Shown in pieces: positions 22,473 to 35,700 of a stretch of DNA of 64,000 nucleotides; position 1 is the first letter of the stretch, and the number at the start of each line of letters is the position of its first letter. The notes below the pieces were generated by a model. That model was given only the letters and a program-made list of their open reading frames with translations, made no database searches and had not been told where the DNA came from. The position numbers and the translations under genes are program-made. The stretch lies in NCBI GenBank assembly GCA_028554755.1, contig JAPTOF010000016.1, positions 4,315,001 through 4,379,000 on the forward strand. Reading direction: 5' to 3'. This DNA comes from Cordia subcordata (Eukaryota; Streptophyta; Magnoliopsida; Boraginales; Cordiaceae).

Positions 22473-23694
22473 GGAGGATACGAAAACTATTGATAATGGC
22501 AATTGGATCACATTAAGAATATTGTCCGTCTTTGTTTTGTGTTCGCTAATCAGTCTTTGTTTTGTATTCACGTGGTTATATTGGACGTGTCACTCGAGAC
22601 AAAAAAAATCGTGTAATTTGGGTTCTATTGAGGCTAATGTTCTCCTTTGATAACTTAAATTCTTCTTCTAGTTCTCTCATAGGAATTAGAATCTTAATTA
22701 GATATACTGAAATAGAGTATTTACATTGCCGTATAATTACATTTCACTCTCTTCGCTTTATCTTATAATATAGAAGCTGGTTGTTGTCAAACATATAGAC
22801 ATTATTGTTTTTTGGTTTCTTAATTTGTTGATTACTCTCTTGTTTTAAACCTTATCATATTATTTATTGTGCTTTTCAAAAGATTGTATATAATTAGAGT
22901 AAACACTTGTGAGTTGCATGTGATACGTTAGATACCAATATTTAGGAATGGGACAAAAATGAGAAGTTATAATAATTCACAACTGATGTGTATAAAATTA
23001 GTTAATTGTTGAGTGTATATATGTACACATTTACATACACATACATACCTGACGTATGACATGGGTTGTTAATTTATTTTGTGAGCATTTTTTCAAGAAA
23101 GAATTAGCAACTTTAACAGTTCATGCTCTCATTAATAGTTGACAACGTAAGAAAATTGCTATGCTGAAATTATAATATGACAAATAACTTAAAGCATTTT
23201 GAAAGAAAAATTGGGGCTAAATAGGTTCAACAAAGTTTTGGTGAATAAATTATTAAAATTAATAGATTAAATTTATTTTGAATAGATTAACTTATAACAT
23301 GACAAATTTATAACTATGTAAAATACAAATTATTTATAACTAAATTCGTTGTATGTTATTGGAAATACATATTTACTAATTAACATTTACTATCAAAAAA
23401 TAATAAATCTATGTAGGGTACAAATATGAAAAAAGTACTTGTAATGTAAATATGTAATAAATTTTAAAATACAAGAGATAATTACCTTTATCATTGCATA
23501 AAATAAAAACACATATAGTTGTTGATGAAATTTACGTACTTCTTAACAAATTCCACAAGTACCTTCGAACATTTTAATAAGTTCCGGATAACGCCATTTT
23601 CAGTGAACCAAAAAAAGGAAAAGAAAAAAACAAGATAGCACCATTTTCTTCTTTTTCACCTCAAGAAAATGGAATCTTTCATGATAACTGAGAC
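22473..23694. other. COX6b 3' flank, AT-rich
   Basis: The 3' UTR presumably lies in the first few hundred bases. The rest is AT-rich with no open frame of note (22562-22768 is a short chance frame) and no repeat that I could define. Confidence 0.4.
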
Positions 23695-24064
23695 CCCATT
23701 TGGCTTTGCTTATTTTTAAGTGCTTATAAGCAAAAAATTACTTTTAAGCTAGAGATATGTTTTTAGATAATATGTGCTTATAAGATATTGACATGTTTGG
23801 TAAATAAATGTTTATAAGTAACAAAAGTAATTAAAATGACTAAAAAAAATATGTTGTTATAATTTACTTATTATTTTTAAGGGCAAACAAGTCTTTTTGT
23901 TTACTTTGACCAAGTGTTTATAAGCACCTAAAAAAAAAAAGTTACTCTCCACCTACCTTGAATTGCTTGTAAGCAACTTTGAATTACTTATAATAAATCT
24001 GCCAAACATATTATTTTTCATTTTTGACTTATAAGCTAGTTTGACCAGCAAAGCCAAGTGCCCT
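23695..24064. mobile_element. small inverted-repeat element (MITE)
   Basis: The left end reads ATTTGGCTTTGCTTATTTTT and the right end, inverted, reads ACTTGGCTTTGCTGGTCAAA. Subterminal CTTATAAGC motifs recur on both sides, and no coding frame exists. The termini resemble those of the larger elements at 39.7-41.1 kb, which share (T)GTTTGGCTTTTT and GGTCAAAC. Probably a non-autonomous DNA transposon of about 370 bp. Confidence 0.6.
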
Positions 24065-24068
24065 CTAA

Positions 24069-24274
24069 GGACTTGTTTGGATTGATTTTTTTTTTTTAGG
24101 AAAAAATACTTTTTTTCGTAAAAAAATTATATTAAATTTATAATAACTATTTTATTTAACTTCTAAAAAAATTAAAAACTCTAAAAAAAACTCAAATACA
24201 TATTTTTTTATAAATCACAATTTTCAATTTTTTTAAAAAAATATTTTTAAAAAAAAGTCAATCTAAACAAACTA
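24069..24274. mobile_element. MITE with ACTTGTTTGGATTGATTTTT ends
   Basis: About 205 bp, starting GGACTTGTTTGGATTGATTT and ending, inverted, AGTTTGTTTAGATTGACTTT, with a fold-back core of A and T runs. It abuts the element at 23695. The same termini recur at 43614-43816 and 52354-52589, with partial copies near 20545-20575 and 26310, so this is a local multicopy family. Confidence 0.65.
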
Positions 24275-25419
24275 TAAATTGGCCACTCCCGTACATACCT
24301 TGTGGGCCCAACTTGATAAACCCACCTAATAACAAATAACCGCCGTGGCCCCAGCAAATCCTTCCGGCCTTTTCACCTTCCCTGCATGACGTCACCCCCC
24401 AACACGTGTTATAAACAATTTATATTTATTCCACAAATATATGTATATATATATATATATATTTACATTTAAATTTGAATTTCGTCAAAAAAAAGAAAAA
24501 GAAAATCTCCGATAAAAGAATTCTTCAAATTGGATTGATGTTTAGTAATCGAAAATAAAATAGATAAAATAAAAAAAATGTTTTAAAGTGTCATTTTCTA
24601 TGAAATAGAAAACAAGAAAGTGATGGTTTGTGAAAAATCAAATATACTCTTTTGGCAACAAAATATATTGCCCTGTCTTTTATTGCTCTTATATATTATC
24701 TCTGTGTTTATATCTAAAATAATTTTTTTTTCACTTTTGCTATTTTTCAATTCAATCTAAACACAATTATTCCTGTCCCATTCTTCATTTTGATTTAGTT
24801 TAATAATCGAGAGATATGAAAAAAAACAGAAATGCTTTTATTGTGTTTGACAAATGCGAAGAATGCACGTTTACTTAAACACAGCCAAACAATTATTTCA
24901 AGCCGTTTAATTATCTGTATTTATTATATCTATAAAAAGAGTTCTACTTTTTTAAGCATTGTGAAGGTGTTATATTCTAATGTTCGTGCTTACATGATAA
25001 TAGTTATTTTGTTATTAATTTGTATAGTAATTTATTGTTTATTTTATTTTATACTATTTTTTATCTTTATAAATATAAATTATTAGTCTTAATTAAAAAA
25101 TTAAATGTTCAATTAATTAATACTTAAGATAAAACTCATTTGTAAATTCAGAAGAATCATTCTTATTTATTATGGATAGATAGTTGTAATATAGAAATTT
25201 ATTTGCCATTCAATTAATATTTAGATTGATGTTTATTTATGAATTTCAAAAGATTCATTTTTATCTATATGGATGAATATTATGAGTTTCAATTTAAAGA
25301 TACTCAATTAATGTTTAAAATAAGATTCAACTGTGAATTTCAAATATTAAACTCGACTAAATTTAACATATATTATTTGGAAAAGATTAAAGCAAGTAAA
25401 CTTAACATGTACTCACACA

Positions 25420-25457
<38 letters not shown>

Positions 25458-25465
25458 TAATTTTT
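24275..25465. other. intergenic, AT-rich
   Basis: No gene seen. A TA microsatellite lies near 24440-24460, and a (CT)n(TA)n tract at about 25418-25457 directly precedes the plastid-derived insert. The frames 24832-25086 and 25239-25460 are low-complexity. Confidence 0.5.
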
Positions 25466-25740
25466 TGGCGTGGATATTGTTAGGAATTGATTGAAACTTT
25501 AGCATGGGCTCATGAACGGGACACCTTTGGCCAATTTGATTCGCTGGAGAGATAAAGCAGTGGGCCTTTCCATTGTGCAAGCAAGATTGGTTGGATTAGC
25601 CCACTTTTCTGTAGGTTATATATTCACTTATACTTTTTTCTTGATTGCCTCTATATCGGACAATTTTTGGATGTTAAATACCATTGGATGGGTTACTTTT
25701 TATTGGCATTGGAAGCACATCGCATTATGGCAAGGTAACG

Positions 25741-25742
<2 letters not shown>
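25466..25742 (+). pseudogene. nuclear plastid DNA insert: rearranged psaB
   Basis: Two pieces of the chloroplast photosystem I gene psaB are joined in the wrong order. The left piece (25466 to about 25665) encodes the extreme C-terminus ([37 protein letters not shown]). It then passes directly into [19 protein letters not shown] (about 25666-25742), which in intact psaB lies more than 100 residues earlier. The junction falls at a shared TTTGG, suggesting microhomology end joining. Scattered substitutions (for example A to T in the FTYxxFLIAS stretch) show that it is not a fresh transfer, although the frame is still mostly open. TA microsatellites border both sides. It has no function as a photosystem gene. 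Confidence 0.88.
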
Positions 25743-25775
<33 letters not shown>

Positions 25776-26679
25776 TAAATCCAAAAGAGCTCAAAAAAGA
25801 GTGCTATATTAGTACTCATCTATTTGCCAAGCCATCATAAATTCTATTTTTAATATTATTACATTATTATAAATCTATATATTATAGTGTTTAATTACAT
25901 TTATACACTAGTTCCCAACTTTATCATTAAAATGGAGTTACAAAATATTTAATTATATTTATGCACCAACTATATATTTCTTTTTAATGAGTTTGAAGTA
26001 ATAAAGTCAAAAAAAACTCATTAATTTAATTAGTTTATGCATCATATCCTAATAAAAAAAATAAAAAAAAGAATAAAAAGCACGAGAATTAATTTTTATA
26101 GATATTTAAAAATAATAAAAATACACGAAAACCAAAAAATAATAAAAAATCACATCTATAAATATTTAAAAAACTAAAAATAACACAAAACTTAAATAAA
26201 CCCATGCAAAATACAGGATATAAAAGCACTAGTTTAAAAAAAAATCGTGTTATTAAATTCGCCATCTGTAATTAAAAGTAATAAACTTTAATAAATTTCA
26301 TGTATACTATGGGCTCATTTGGATTAGTTTTTTTTAAGTGCTTTTTTTTTAACAACTTCTACAAAAAGTATTTTTTTGAGAAGTTAAAAATTTTAAAATT
26401 AAAAAATTATTTTTGAGCTTTTCTAGAGTTGATTAGTTTTTTTTTAAAATAAGTTAAATAGTTATTGCAAAAATTATATACTTTTTTTTTATTTGTCACT
26501 TTTTGTCATTATTATAGTGCTTTATCTTTTTTAATTAATGTTTTTATCACACTTCCCTCATTCATTTTCACCTCCTCATCATGACGTCACTCCTACCCAA
26601 TTTTACAAATATTTACATTTCCAAAGCACTGACCAATACGTACAATATTAGACCCCCTCTTCCCACTTTCTTCTACACC
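25743..26679. other. UPF1 upstream intergenic region
   Basis: AT-rich, beginning with a TA microsatellite (to about 25772). A partial MITE-like end with TCATTTGGATTAGTTTTTTT lies near 26316. The last 150 bp are C-rich and include TGACGTCA at 26581-26588, a perfect palindromic ACGT-core element that could bind bZIP factors about 170 bp before the UPF1 start codon. Confidence 0.45.
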
Positions 26680-26698
26680 AAACCCTAACCCTAACCTA
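26680..26698 (+). promoter_or_regulatory. telo-box (AAACCCTAACCCTAACCTA) upstream of UPF1
   Basis: A short run of plant telomere-type repeat, two and a half units, lies 60-78 bp before the UPF1 ATG. Telo-boxes in the same position are a known feature of plant genes for the translation machinery and bind Myb-like and TRB proteins. The match is exact for one AAACCCTAA core. Function here is inferred from position. Confidence 0.6.
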
Positions 26699-26709
26699 CA
26701 TAGATATAC

Positions 26710-26733
26710 ATGATATATGTCATAACCCCGTGA
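26710..26733 (+). promoter_or_regulatory. short upstream ORF before UPF1
   Basis: ATG followed by six codons and TGA (peptide MIYVITP), ending 24 bp before the main ATG. A second overlapping ATG at 26718 is followed by one codon and TAA. If the transcript starts upstream of 26710, both would be met by scanning ribosomes before the main start. The transcription start is not known, so this is only a possible translational control. Confidence 0.4.
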
Positions 26734-26757
26734 AAAGATTTGATTTTGATTAAGAAA

Positions 26758-29700
26758 ATGAATTCTCAGCCGAGCAATCTATACGAAACGGCGTCGCAGC
26801 CCGACACCGGCAACGACGTCTACACTTTTCTCGAGTTCAACACCCAAGGCGACGATGACTTCGATTATCCCGAGTTCCAAGAGCTATCTCAGCCGATTCG
26901 GGCCGGCCCGTCATTGGTGTGGCCCACTCCTGCCGATTCCCCTGTCGGTGATAGGCCGCCCTCCGCCGACGCCAAAACCCGCGGAGGGGTGGTGAGTAAT
27001 AGCAACGGTGGAAAAAATGAGAACAGTAGCAGTAGTAGTAGTGGCGGTGGCGGTGGTGGTCAGGCGGCGGTGGTGGACGCGTTGGCGGCCGGGATGAGCG
27101 GGCTGCATTTTGAGGAGACAGGGGATGATGAGGGTTTCGGGTATGGGAAAGGGAATTACACGGAGCACGCGTGCAGGTACTGCGGCGTGGCGAATCCGGC
27201 GTGTGTCGTGAGGTGCAACGTGCCTTCTTGTCGGAAGTGGTTTTGTAACTCCAGAGGGAATACGTCTGGTTCGCATATTGTGAATCATTTGGTAAGTGGA
27301 AAATACTTGAAGTTGATGGTTATGTATATAAATATGTCATTGTTTTTCGTTAGTTATTGGGGGTTGATCAATCCATGCTTATTTGCATTCTATTGGAGCT
27401 TATTATTAGGACCTTAGCACACATTGTCTATGTCAATATCCGTTGATATAATTAAAAAGGTGATAAAGGGTGTATATCAAGTTCATTGAGCAAGAAATTA
27501 TGTAGAATGCTGAACCGAGAGTTACAATTTCATATAATGGCACAGGAGTTAAGTTCATGGAGAGGGGGTAATTGTTGGTGAGATTTTGTACAGAAGGCAA
27601 TTATCTGCAAATGGACAGCTTTTGGACTTAAAAAATATCTGACCTTTCCAATGATCAATCAAATGTAGCCCTTTGATCAGGAATCACCAAGTCAGTATTG
27701 TGTTTTCTGTATTGTGTTGTCTGCTGTTAGCTGTTTTCATCATCGGGTTAAATATCTATTAGCTGGTCAATACTTTTATCCAGGGTTGTTCCCCAGGTTT
27801 TGTATGGAGCCTCCAAGAGTAAAGGTTGGAATGAACTATGGAAAATGTTGCTCTTATGTGCCTAAAGTATGCCTGTGTAAAACATAAGCAGTCAGAGACT
27901 CAAATCGGAATTAGATGAGAAAGTTTCTGAGACATTCTTCTCACATTAAGTGGCTAGCACTTCAATTTGGTTCTCAGACGCAATTTGGTTCTCAGATGTT
28001 GGGCTTCGGATCATTATTTATTTTTGGAGTGTTTCCTCCTGGCAAAAAGAGGAAATGATATGGTCTTTTCAATTAGCATATAGTGCAAGAGCGAAACCAT
28101 TTTATTAGGAAAAATGATTCCATGTGCTTGATCTTGCTGCGAACATGACATCTCATGCACGTGATACGTGTTAGAAATGATGTATATCTGTGTAAGATGT
28201 GCTGTATATAAAGAGGGGTTTTTTTCTCCCGCCCCCCGCTCCTCCCCACACCCCCCAAAACTTGTGGTAAGAAAGTACATTTGTGACACAAAGCATTCGA
28301 TGTCTGTTCTTGCCTCATCAATCTACCCCCATTCAGTCAGCTGAATATGTGACTAGGTGAATAGTTGCCCCATCCTAATTCTGATTGCTATATCTAGATT
28401 TTTTGGAGTTTACAATTTCTGGAAAGTATGCCGAGTTACCCTGTTTGTCAACTTTCTCTAGTGTGCATCATTGCAGCACCGTGTGTGATAGTATGTAATA
28501 CTTTATATGTCTAGAGACATCTTATCTTCCTGGAAGGTGTCTGTATTCTGAAACTGAAGTCAAACTACAGAGATGTAATTTCCTGTAAAAATCTTGGCCA
28601 AGATGTGCTTATTGCAATACATCTGTTGCAACTTGCTTATTCCTGTAGCTTCTCCTGAATGTCCAAAATAGTTTGTTCATATAGCAAAGTGGAAAGCATT
28701 TTGTCCTCCAAAATATCCCATCTTTTACATTCCTCTGAAATGTCTCGACTTTTGAACAATTGCCTTACTTCTATGTAAAAACATTCTTCATTCTTGCAGA
28801 AAGGAGAAGATATTTTATAAGAATATTGAATAATTTAACCGTCAACTACAATGGTGTGCTTTGTAATAAATTCTCAATGGATCCATTCCTATGTTTTCTA
28901 GGTGCGAGCTAAACACAAGGAAGTGTGCCTTCACAAAGATAGTCCCCTAGGAGAGACGATATTGGAGTGTTACAATTGTGGGTGCCGGAATGTCTTCCTT
29001 CTTGGATTCATATCAGCCAAGACAGAGAGCGTTGTTGTTTTGCTCTGTAGGGAGCCTTGTCTAAGTGTCAATGCATTGAAAGACATGAACTGGGATTTGA
29101 GCCAATGGTGCCCCCTTATTGATGATAGGTGTTTCTTGCAGTGGCTTGTTAAGGTTTGTGATTTCTTTCTGGCTTTGTTCTGCTGTATTGTGAGGTTATC
29201 ATTTGTCTGCATTTACACATCCATCGAAGATTGCAGGTTCCATCTGAACAGGAGCAGTTGAGGGCACGGCAGGTTAGTGCTCAACAAATAAACAAAGTTG
29301 AAGAACTTTGGAAAACAAATCCTGATGCTACTTTAGAAGATCTTGAGAAGCCTGGTGTGGATGACGAACCACAGCCTGTAGCTTTGAAATATGAAGATGC
29401 ATACCAGGTGAAATAGTTGTTAAATTTGATCCTCAAGTCCTCATCGAGGAAGTATTTTCTGCTTCTGGCTGTCACTTTTTGCTTATTTGCTACATTGTTC
29501 TGTTTGCCCAGTATCAAAATGTTTTTGCACCACTTATCAAGCTTGAAGCTGACTATGATAAGGTTCGTGTTCTTTTCTGCAGTTTGTTCTTTCCGTCTCA
29601 GTATTTTTTCCGTCTATGATTTATGTAATATGTTCTGATTCTCTTTTCACTTATACATAGAAAATTAATGTGAATTCCCACATGGTTTATAGATGATGAA

Positions 29701-32700
29701 GGAGTCTCAGAGCAAAGACAATCTTACAGTTCGCTGGGATATTGGGCTCAACAAGAAACGTGTTGCCTATTTTGTATTCCCAAAGGTGCTTATTTTGCCT
29801 TTGCTATTTGCATTGCGGTTATGTTCATCCGAGCTTACATTCATTATTACTTGGTTGTGCAATTTTTATCTCTCTTTCTGGCATCCTCCTTCCCCTTATT
29901 CCAGCTTTTTCTCAATCAAAAAGAAAAATTTCATGTCACTTCTTGTAGGAAGATAATGAATTACGTCTTGTACCTGGTGATGAATTGCGGCTGCGTTATT
30001 CAGGTGATGCGGCTCATCCAGCTTGGCAGTCTGTTGGACACGTGGTATGCCTAATTCTGAATCTATACGTTCTCATCCTCTTCCTTATGTGCAATGCAAG
30101 TGGCTTCTTTTTCGTTTAAGCTGTCAAAATATAGGCAATGAACCGTCCATTGACTGGGATAGATTGCCAGCCATAGAAGATGATGTGGATTTCATCTTCC
30201 TACATAAATTGGATTTATCGGTGTCAGTGAAATTGGTATATAGATGCATATTCCTGGACTGATGTTCCAACATATATTAATGGATAAATTATCTATGCTA
30301 TTTCAGATAAAATTAACACCACAAGAGGAGGTTGCCCTTGAGCTCCGTGCTAGTCAGGTATTCTATGTCTCTTCCTTTCCAGTCTTTTGGCTCTTCAGTT
30401 TTCCTTTTTCTTTATCGATCCTTGTAGTTGATGGGCTCCATCTTGCTGCTTTCAGGGTGTTCCTGTTGATGTGAATCATGGTTTTAGTGTTGACTTTGTC
30501 TGGAAGAGCACAAGTTTTGACCGGATGCAAAGTGCAATGAAAACCTTTGCTGTTGATGAAACAAGTGTTAGTGGGTAGGGGTCCATCTTGATGCTGTTTA
30601 TTGGCTTCATTAACAAGGAATCTAGTATATGATTCTGTCATCAAAAGTTGTGTTCTTTAGGGGATGTGAGAGTTTCTATCTCTTGTTTATTTCTCAGGAT
30701 TATTACTTCTAGATAAACAGGTCTAGTATGGGATTTGAGCTGCTCCAATGTTATGTTTTTTTCAAGCTGGCTTTTGAGGATTTAGCCTAAATTTTGCTAG
30801 TTGATCTAACATTACCTTGTCTTCTGAAGCCTCTTTTCCACTTTGTCAGAAAGTCAACTTTTTGGGCTGACCAGCGATGATGTTCTTTTCTTCAATCTTT
30901 TGTTTACTTCAGCTTCTGTTATTCTTTTGCTCTTGGATACTTCTCTTTTTGTCTGCCAACGAGTGCTGATTTATGTGCAGGTATATCTATCATCATTTGC
31001 TAGGACATGAAGTTGAGATGCAGATGGTCCGTAGCACTCTGCCTCGCCGATTTGGTGCGCCAGGTCTTCCAGAACTCAATGCATCACAGGTTGCTTATTA
31101 CTCTACTCATTCTGTTCAATTCCATTTGAGCAAGATAAAATTTTGGAAACTTAATTTTCAATATGATCTGGTTATGTGTTACCTCGCCCTCTTCTTCATG
31201 CTATCATTTGTTTAAGATTTGATTATCGCTAAAAAGTGATGTCTGGAGTTGGATGAGATTTAGTATAAGAGCTAGTATATTGGTAAAAGATTTCAATTAT
31301 GATTTTTGGAATTGGATAAAGTGAAAGGGATGAGCTAGTATACTGGAAAATATATTATTATCCATATCTAGAAATGAAATAAATTAATGGCTGCAGATAC
31401 ATACGATGATTTATGTGTGAAATAGAGAGCATGTTATTGGTATCACAAGCGTTGTGTATATGCTCTATGTGGATAGAGTTTCTGGTAGTGGAGTATGATA
31501 TCAGTGCTGAAATTTGTGATATTTATCTAGTCATGTAATGATATGACCATGCATAGTCCTGATATACTTTACCCTTTTGGAAGGTTTTTGCTGTTAAAAG
31601 CGTTCTCCAGAAGCCTATTAGTCTGATTCAAGGTCCACCTGGTACTGGGAAAACTGTTACTTCTGCTGCAATTGTGTATCATATGGCTAAGCAGGGTCAG
31701 GGGCAGGTGAATCAATGTTCAGTTTCTTTAATTAACCACTTGTTTCTTGTACTTTTTGAAAATTTTTGCTGATAAATTTTCTTTCCAGGTGTTGGTCTGT
31801 GCTCCAAGTAACGTGGCTGTTGACCAACTTGCTGAAAAGATAAGTGCGACTGGGTTGAAGGTAATAACATTGTTTATTATAAATAGAACCTTGACCTGTG
31901 TGTTCTCCACATTTTTTAGATTCGTCTCATGTTTGTGGTGCGTATGCGCATGTTTCTTTTCTCTAGATACTCTTGATGCCTTGGTTTGTTTGTTTCTTTT
32001 TTTATTTTTTCTTTAATTCGTCTCAAAAGAAATTGTCAAGAGTTTTCTGGTTTTCACAAATGTACTGATAGTAAGCATTGAATTGTTTTTTGGCTAGACA
32101 AATAAGACGCAATCCAAATATTTGTAGATTAGCAGTTATGATGTAATGAATAGACTACTCTCTAATGCTTTATTTTTTAATAGAACAAGGCATTTTTGTG
32201 ATGGGATTCCTCTTTGATATGATTTTTCCTTTAAAAGGTAGGATCCTTCTAGCTATCTCTTCTATCGTGTCTATGAAAATAGGGATTGAGCTAATCATTG
32301 ACTCTTCAGATTTGGGCTTCACTTTTTCTACCTTAAGATGAAACTGCGTTCTGCTAATAAAGTACTAGGCTTTTGTTCATTGATGATTCTGCTTTTGCAA
32401 CATTAAAGAGATTTTACTTATCAAAAAGAGGTGAACAAGAGAATTAACTTTCTTCTTACAAGTGAGTGAAGGGGAATGTTTCTTTCTCTCTTAGATACGA
32501 GGCATCTATTTTACTTATATTGTCTTCTGATATACATGAAATGAGTTAGAAGTCATTGTGAACTTGATGTTACTTGTGAATTCTCATTTGTGATTGTGAA
32601 AGAATGGGGGAGAAAGTATAGAAATTTAGTCACTATTAGCTCAGGTCTTCCGTTGTTGGGAGCATGAGACTTCATGTGCTCATTTCATCTGGGCTTGTAA

Positions 32701-35700
32701 CTGTCCTCAGGTTGTCAGGCTTTGTGCAAAGTCAAGGGAAGCTGTTAGTTCTCCTGTGGAACACTTAACCCTTCACTATCAGGTAGGTTTATTTTTGGTC
32801 ATATAGAATCTCCTTGCTGTTCTTGATGAATTTATGTTTAATGCTTTCAATGTTTGTTGTTTATATGCAGGTTCGTCACCTGGACACTTCTGAGAAAAGT
32901 GAACTTCACAAGTTACAGCAACTGAAAGATGAGCAAGGTGAAACAGTTTGTCTCGTCTTTTTTGTTTTCCTTGTATATCTTATTTTCTATGTTTTGGGAT
33001 TCTTGTCCCTCTTAATTGGGATTCCAAAGAAGTTTGAGTATAATCCATCATGATTTATCTATAAGGAGTTTTCAGACCACAGTATTAAAAATATACTGGT
33101 GTAGGTTTGAGGGAGGGAAATGAAGAAAATGAACTTGGTCGACCATTCTGTTCCTAATTGTCTTAACTTTACAGGAGAATTGTCCAGCAGTGACGAGAAA
33201 AAATATAAAGCTCTGAAGCGTGCAACAGAGAGGGAGATAACTCAAAGTGCTGATGTTATTTGCTGTACATGTGTTGGTGCTGGAGATCCTCGATTGGCTA
33301 ACTTCAGATTCCGCCAGGTGATTTTTATGAAATATAAGTATTTTTGTGGTTTCAGATTGGAGAAAGAGGTGGTCTATTTTTTTCAGTAATTTCTTACGAG
33401 TTTTTGTGATGCTATTCTTTTCTTGAATATCTTTGTAGGTGCTCATTGATGAATCGACTCAATCAAATGAACCTGAGTGTCTCATTCCTTTGGTTCTTGG
33501 AGCAAAGCAGGTGATTAGTGAATACAAAGAGTTTCCCATATTACTCGATTTTTAGGTCTAACAAAGGAATTCTGCACCAGGTTGTTCTTGTTGGTGATCA
33601 TTGCCAACTTGGTCCTGTTATCATGTGCAAGAAAGCAGCTCGTGCTGGTCTAGCTCAATCTCTATTTGAGCGACTCGTTCTCCTTGGTGTCAAGCCGATT
33701 AGGCTACAGGTGCTAGTCCTATTAATGGTCTTAGCCTTAGTTATCTTCATATGTATGAGAACCCCCTCAAAAACCCCCATCCCCAACCCAGCAGGCCAAC
33801 AGGAACCCCTTTTCTGATATCGTGCACTGTCAGATGTACTATCTCTGGACTCTGAATAGCTTGAGGCCATCGTCTTGAATCTAGTAGATTTCTAATATTA
33901 TTTATCAAGCCCCTCCTAGCTTTTTGTGGCCGAAAAGAGAGCAGCATTCCGACACTTTCTCTTAGCTATTCTTTTTTATAGGACAGACAGTCTAAGTTAC
34001 TCTTACCTAAGTTGTTATTCTGTATGAGGGTCGCTCTTGTACGGGATTTGCACAATGGGATGTTAGTATCAGACTATCAGTTAGTAATCAGATAGTGTCA
34101 TTGTAGATGACTGCTGGATATATGAGATACTTTTGCTTGCTTATGGCAGATGATTTCCCTCTTGTTGTAGACTGCTGCAGTGCTCATCTCATGTATTTCT
34201 TACTCCATGGCTAGGTTCAATACCGTATGCATCCTGCTCTTTCAGAATTCCCATCTAACAGCTTCTATGAAGGTACACTTCAAAATGGGGTAACCATCAA
34301 CGAAAGGCAATCATCAGGCATTGATTTCCCGTGGCCAGTGCCAAATCGCCCCATGTTCTTCTATGTACAGGTATTCTGAAGTTTCTCACTTTGTTACATA
34401 GATATGATTGCTTGTTTATGTGTTGAGTTGTGCACTAATGCCTTACAAATTTTGTGTGTTTAATTGACATCTACTGAAGAATTCAAAGCACTGGTGGTCA
34501 ATTTGTTCATGTGTATTATTTATATCTAAGGTAGAATTGTTAACCTTTATAGATGGGACAAGAGGAGATAAGCGCTAGTGGAACATCCTATTTGAATAGG
34601 ACAGAAGCTGCTAATGTTGAAAAAATTGTGACTACTTTCTTGAAGAGTGGTGTAGTACCTAGTCAGGTATATTGCTGGAGGTCATGAATCCCTTTTGCTG
34701 ATTTTCTTTTTTTAACTTAATAATTGCTAAGCTCATTTCTTTTTTCAGATAGGGGTGATAACTCCATATGAGGGCCAAAGAGCATACATTGTTAACTATA
34801 TGTCACGAAATGGTTCTTTGAGGCAGCAACTTTACAAGGATATTGAGGTGAGATCTCTTAAATATGCTTCTGTTGCATACTCTTATATTCTTTATGGAGA
34901 AGACAATTGATATTTCTCTTCTCAGGTTGCAAGTGTGGATTCTTTTCAAGGAAGGGAAAAAGATTACATAATTTTGTCTTGTGTGAGGAGTAATGAACAT
35001 CAGGTTAGTTCATGTATCTTGCATTTTATATTATTTTCTAATTACATCTATTTTTAGTACTTTCAACTGTGTTCGAAAAAAAAATAAGAAAAACCCACAA
35101 CTCAAGCATGGGCAGAGCACCTGCAGATCCTCAGTTATTTTTGACATTATGAGCTTGTTTTCTCCAATTACCACCCATTATCACGTTAGTTCCATGCTGA
35201 GTTTACCTTACTACAGTATATCTATTTTAAAATGTGAATTACTGCTCCTTTCTATAAATTGGAATGGAGGTTATTGACATAGTAGTATTATGGTTGATGT
35301 TAAGAATCTCAAAATATTCTTTGAATAAGAAAAAGGGGGAAGCATTCACTTATTTAAAGGCATATATTCAAATGGTGATTTGTTTTTCTGCTCTTGCCTT
35401 ATTTTCATATTATTCTGTTTACTTGCTGGTTTCCGTCATTTATGAGAACCATTATCTAAAAAAGGAGATTCTCTTCAGGGTATTGGATTCCTGAATGATC
35501 CTCGTAGGCTCAACGTTGCCCTTACTCGTGCTCGTTATGGTATTGTCATTTTGGGAAATCCCAAGGTTTTAAGCAAACAGCCGCTATGGAACGCCTTATT
35601 AACACATTACAAGGTATCTGCTTTTGTTAAGCTCTTATACCTGATTTATGATAGTCAGCATCTGAAATCGATTATGGTTTATGAAGCTGGCTGGTTGATG

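Noticed and set aside
26911..27288. 125-codon minus-strand frame opposite UPF1 exon 1
   Set aside because: GC-rich exon shadow; UPF1 reads through on the plus strand with known homology.
28014..28321. Two minus-strand frames in UPF1 intron 1
   Set aside because: Intronic, overlapping, without domains.
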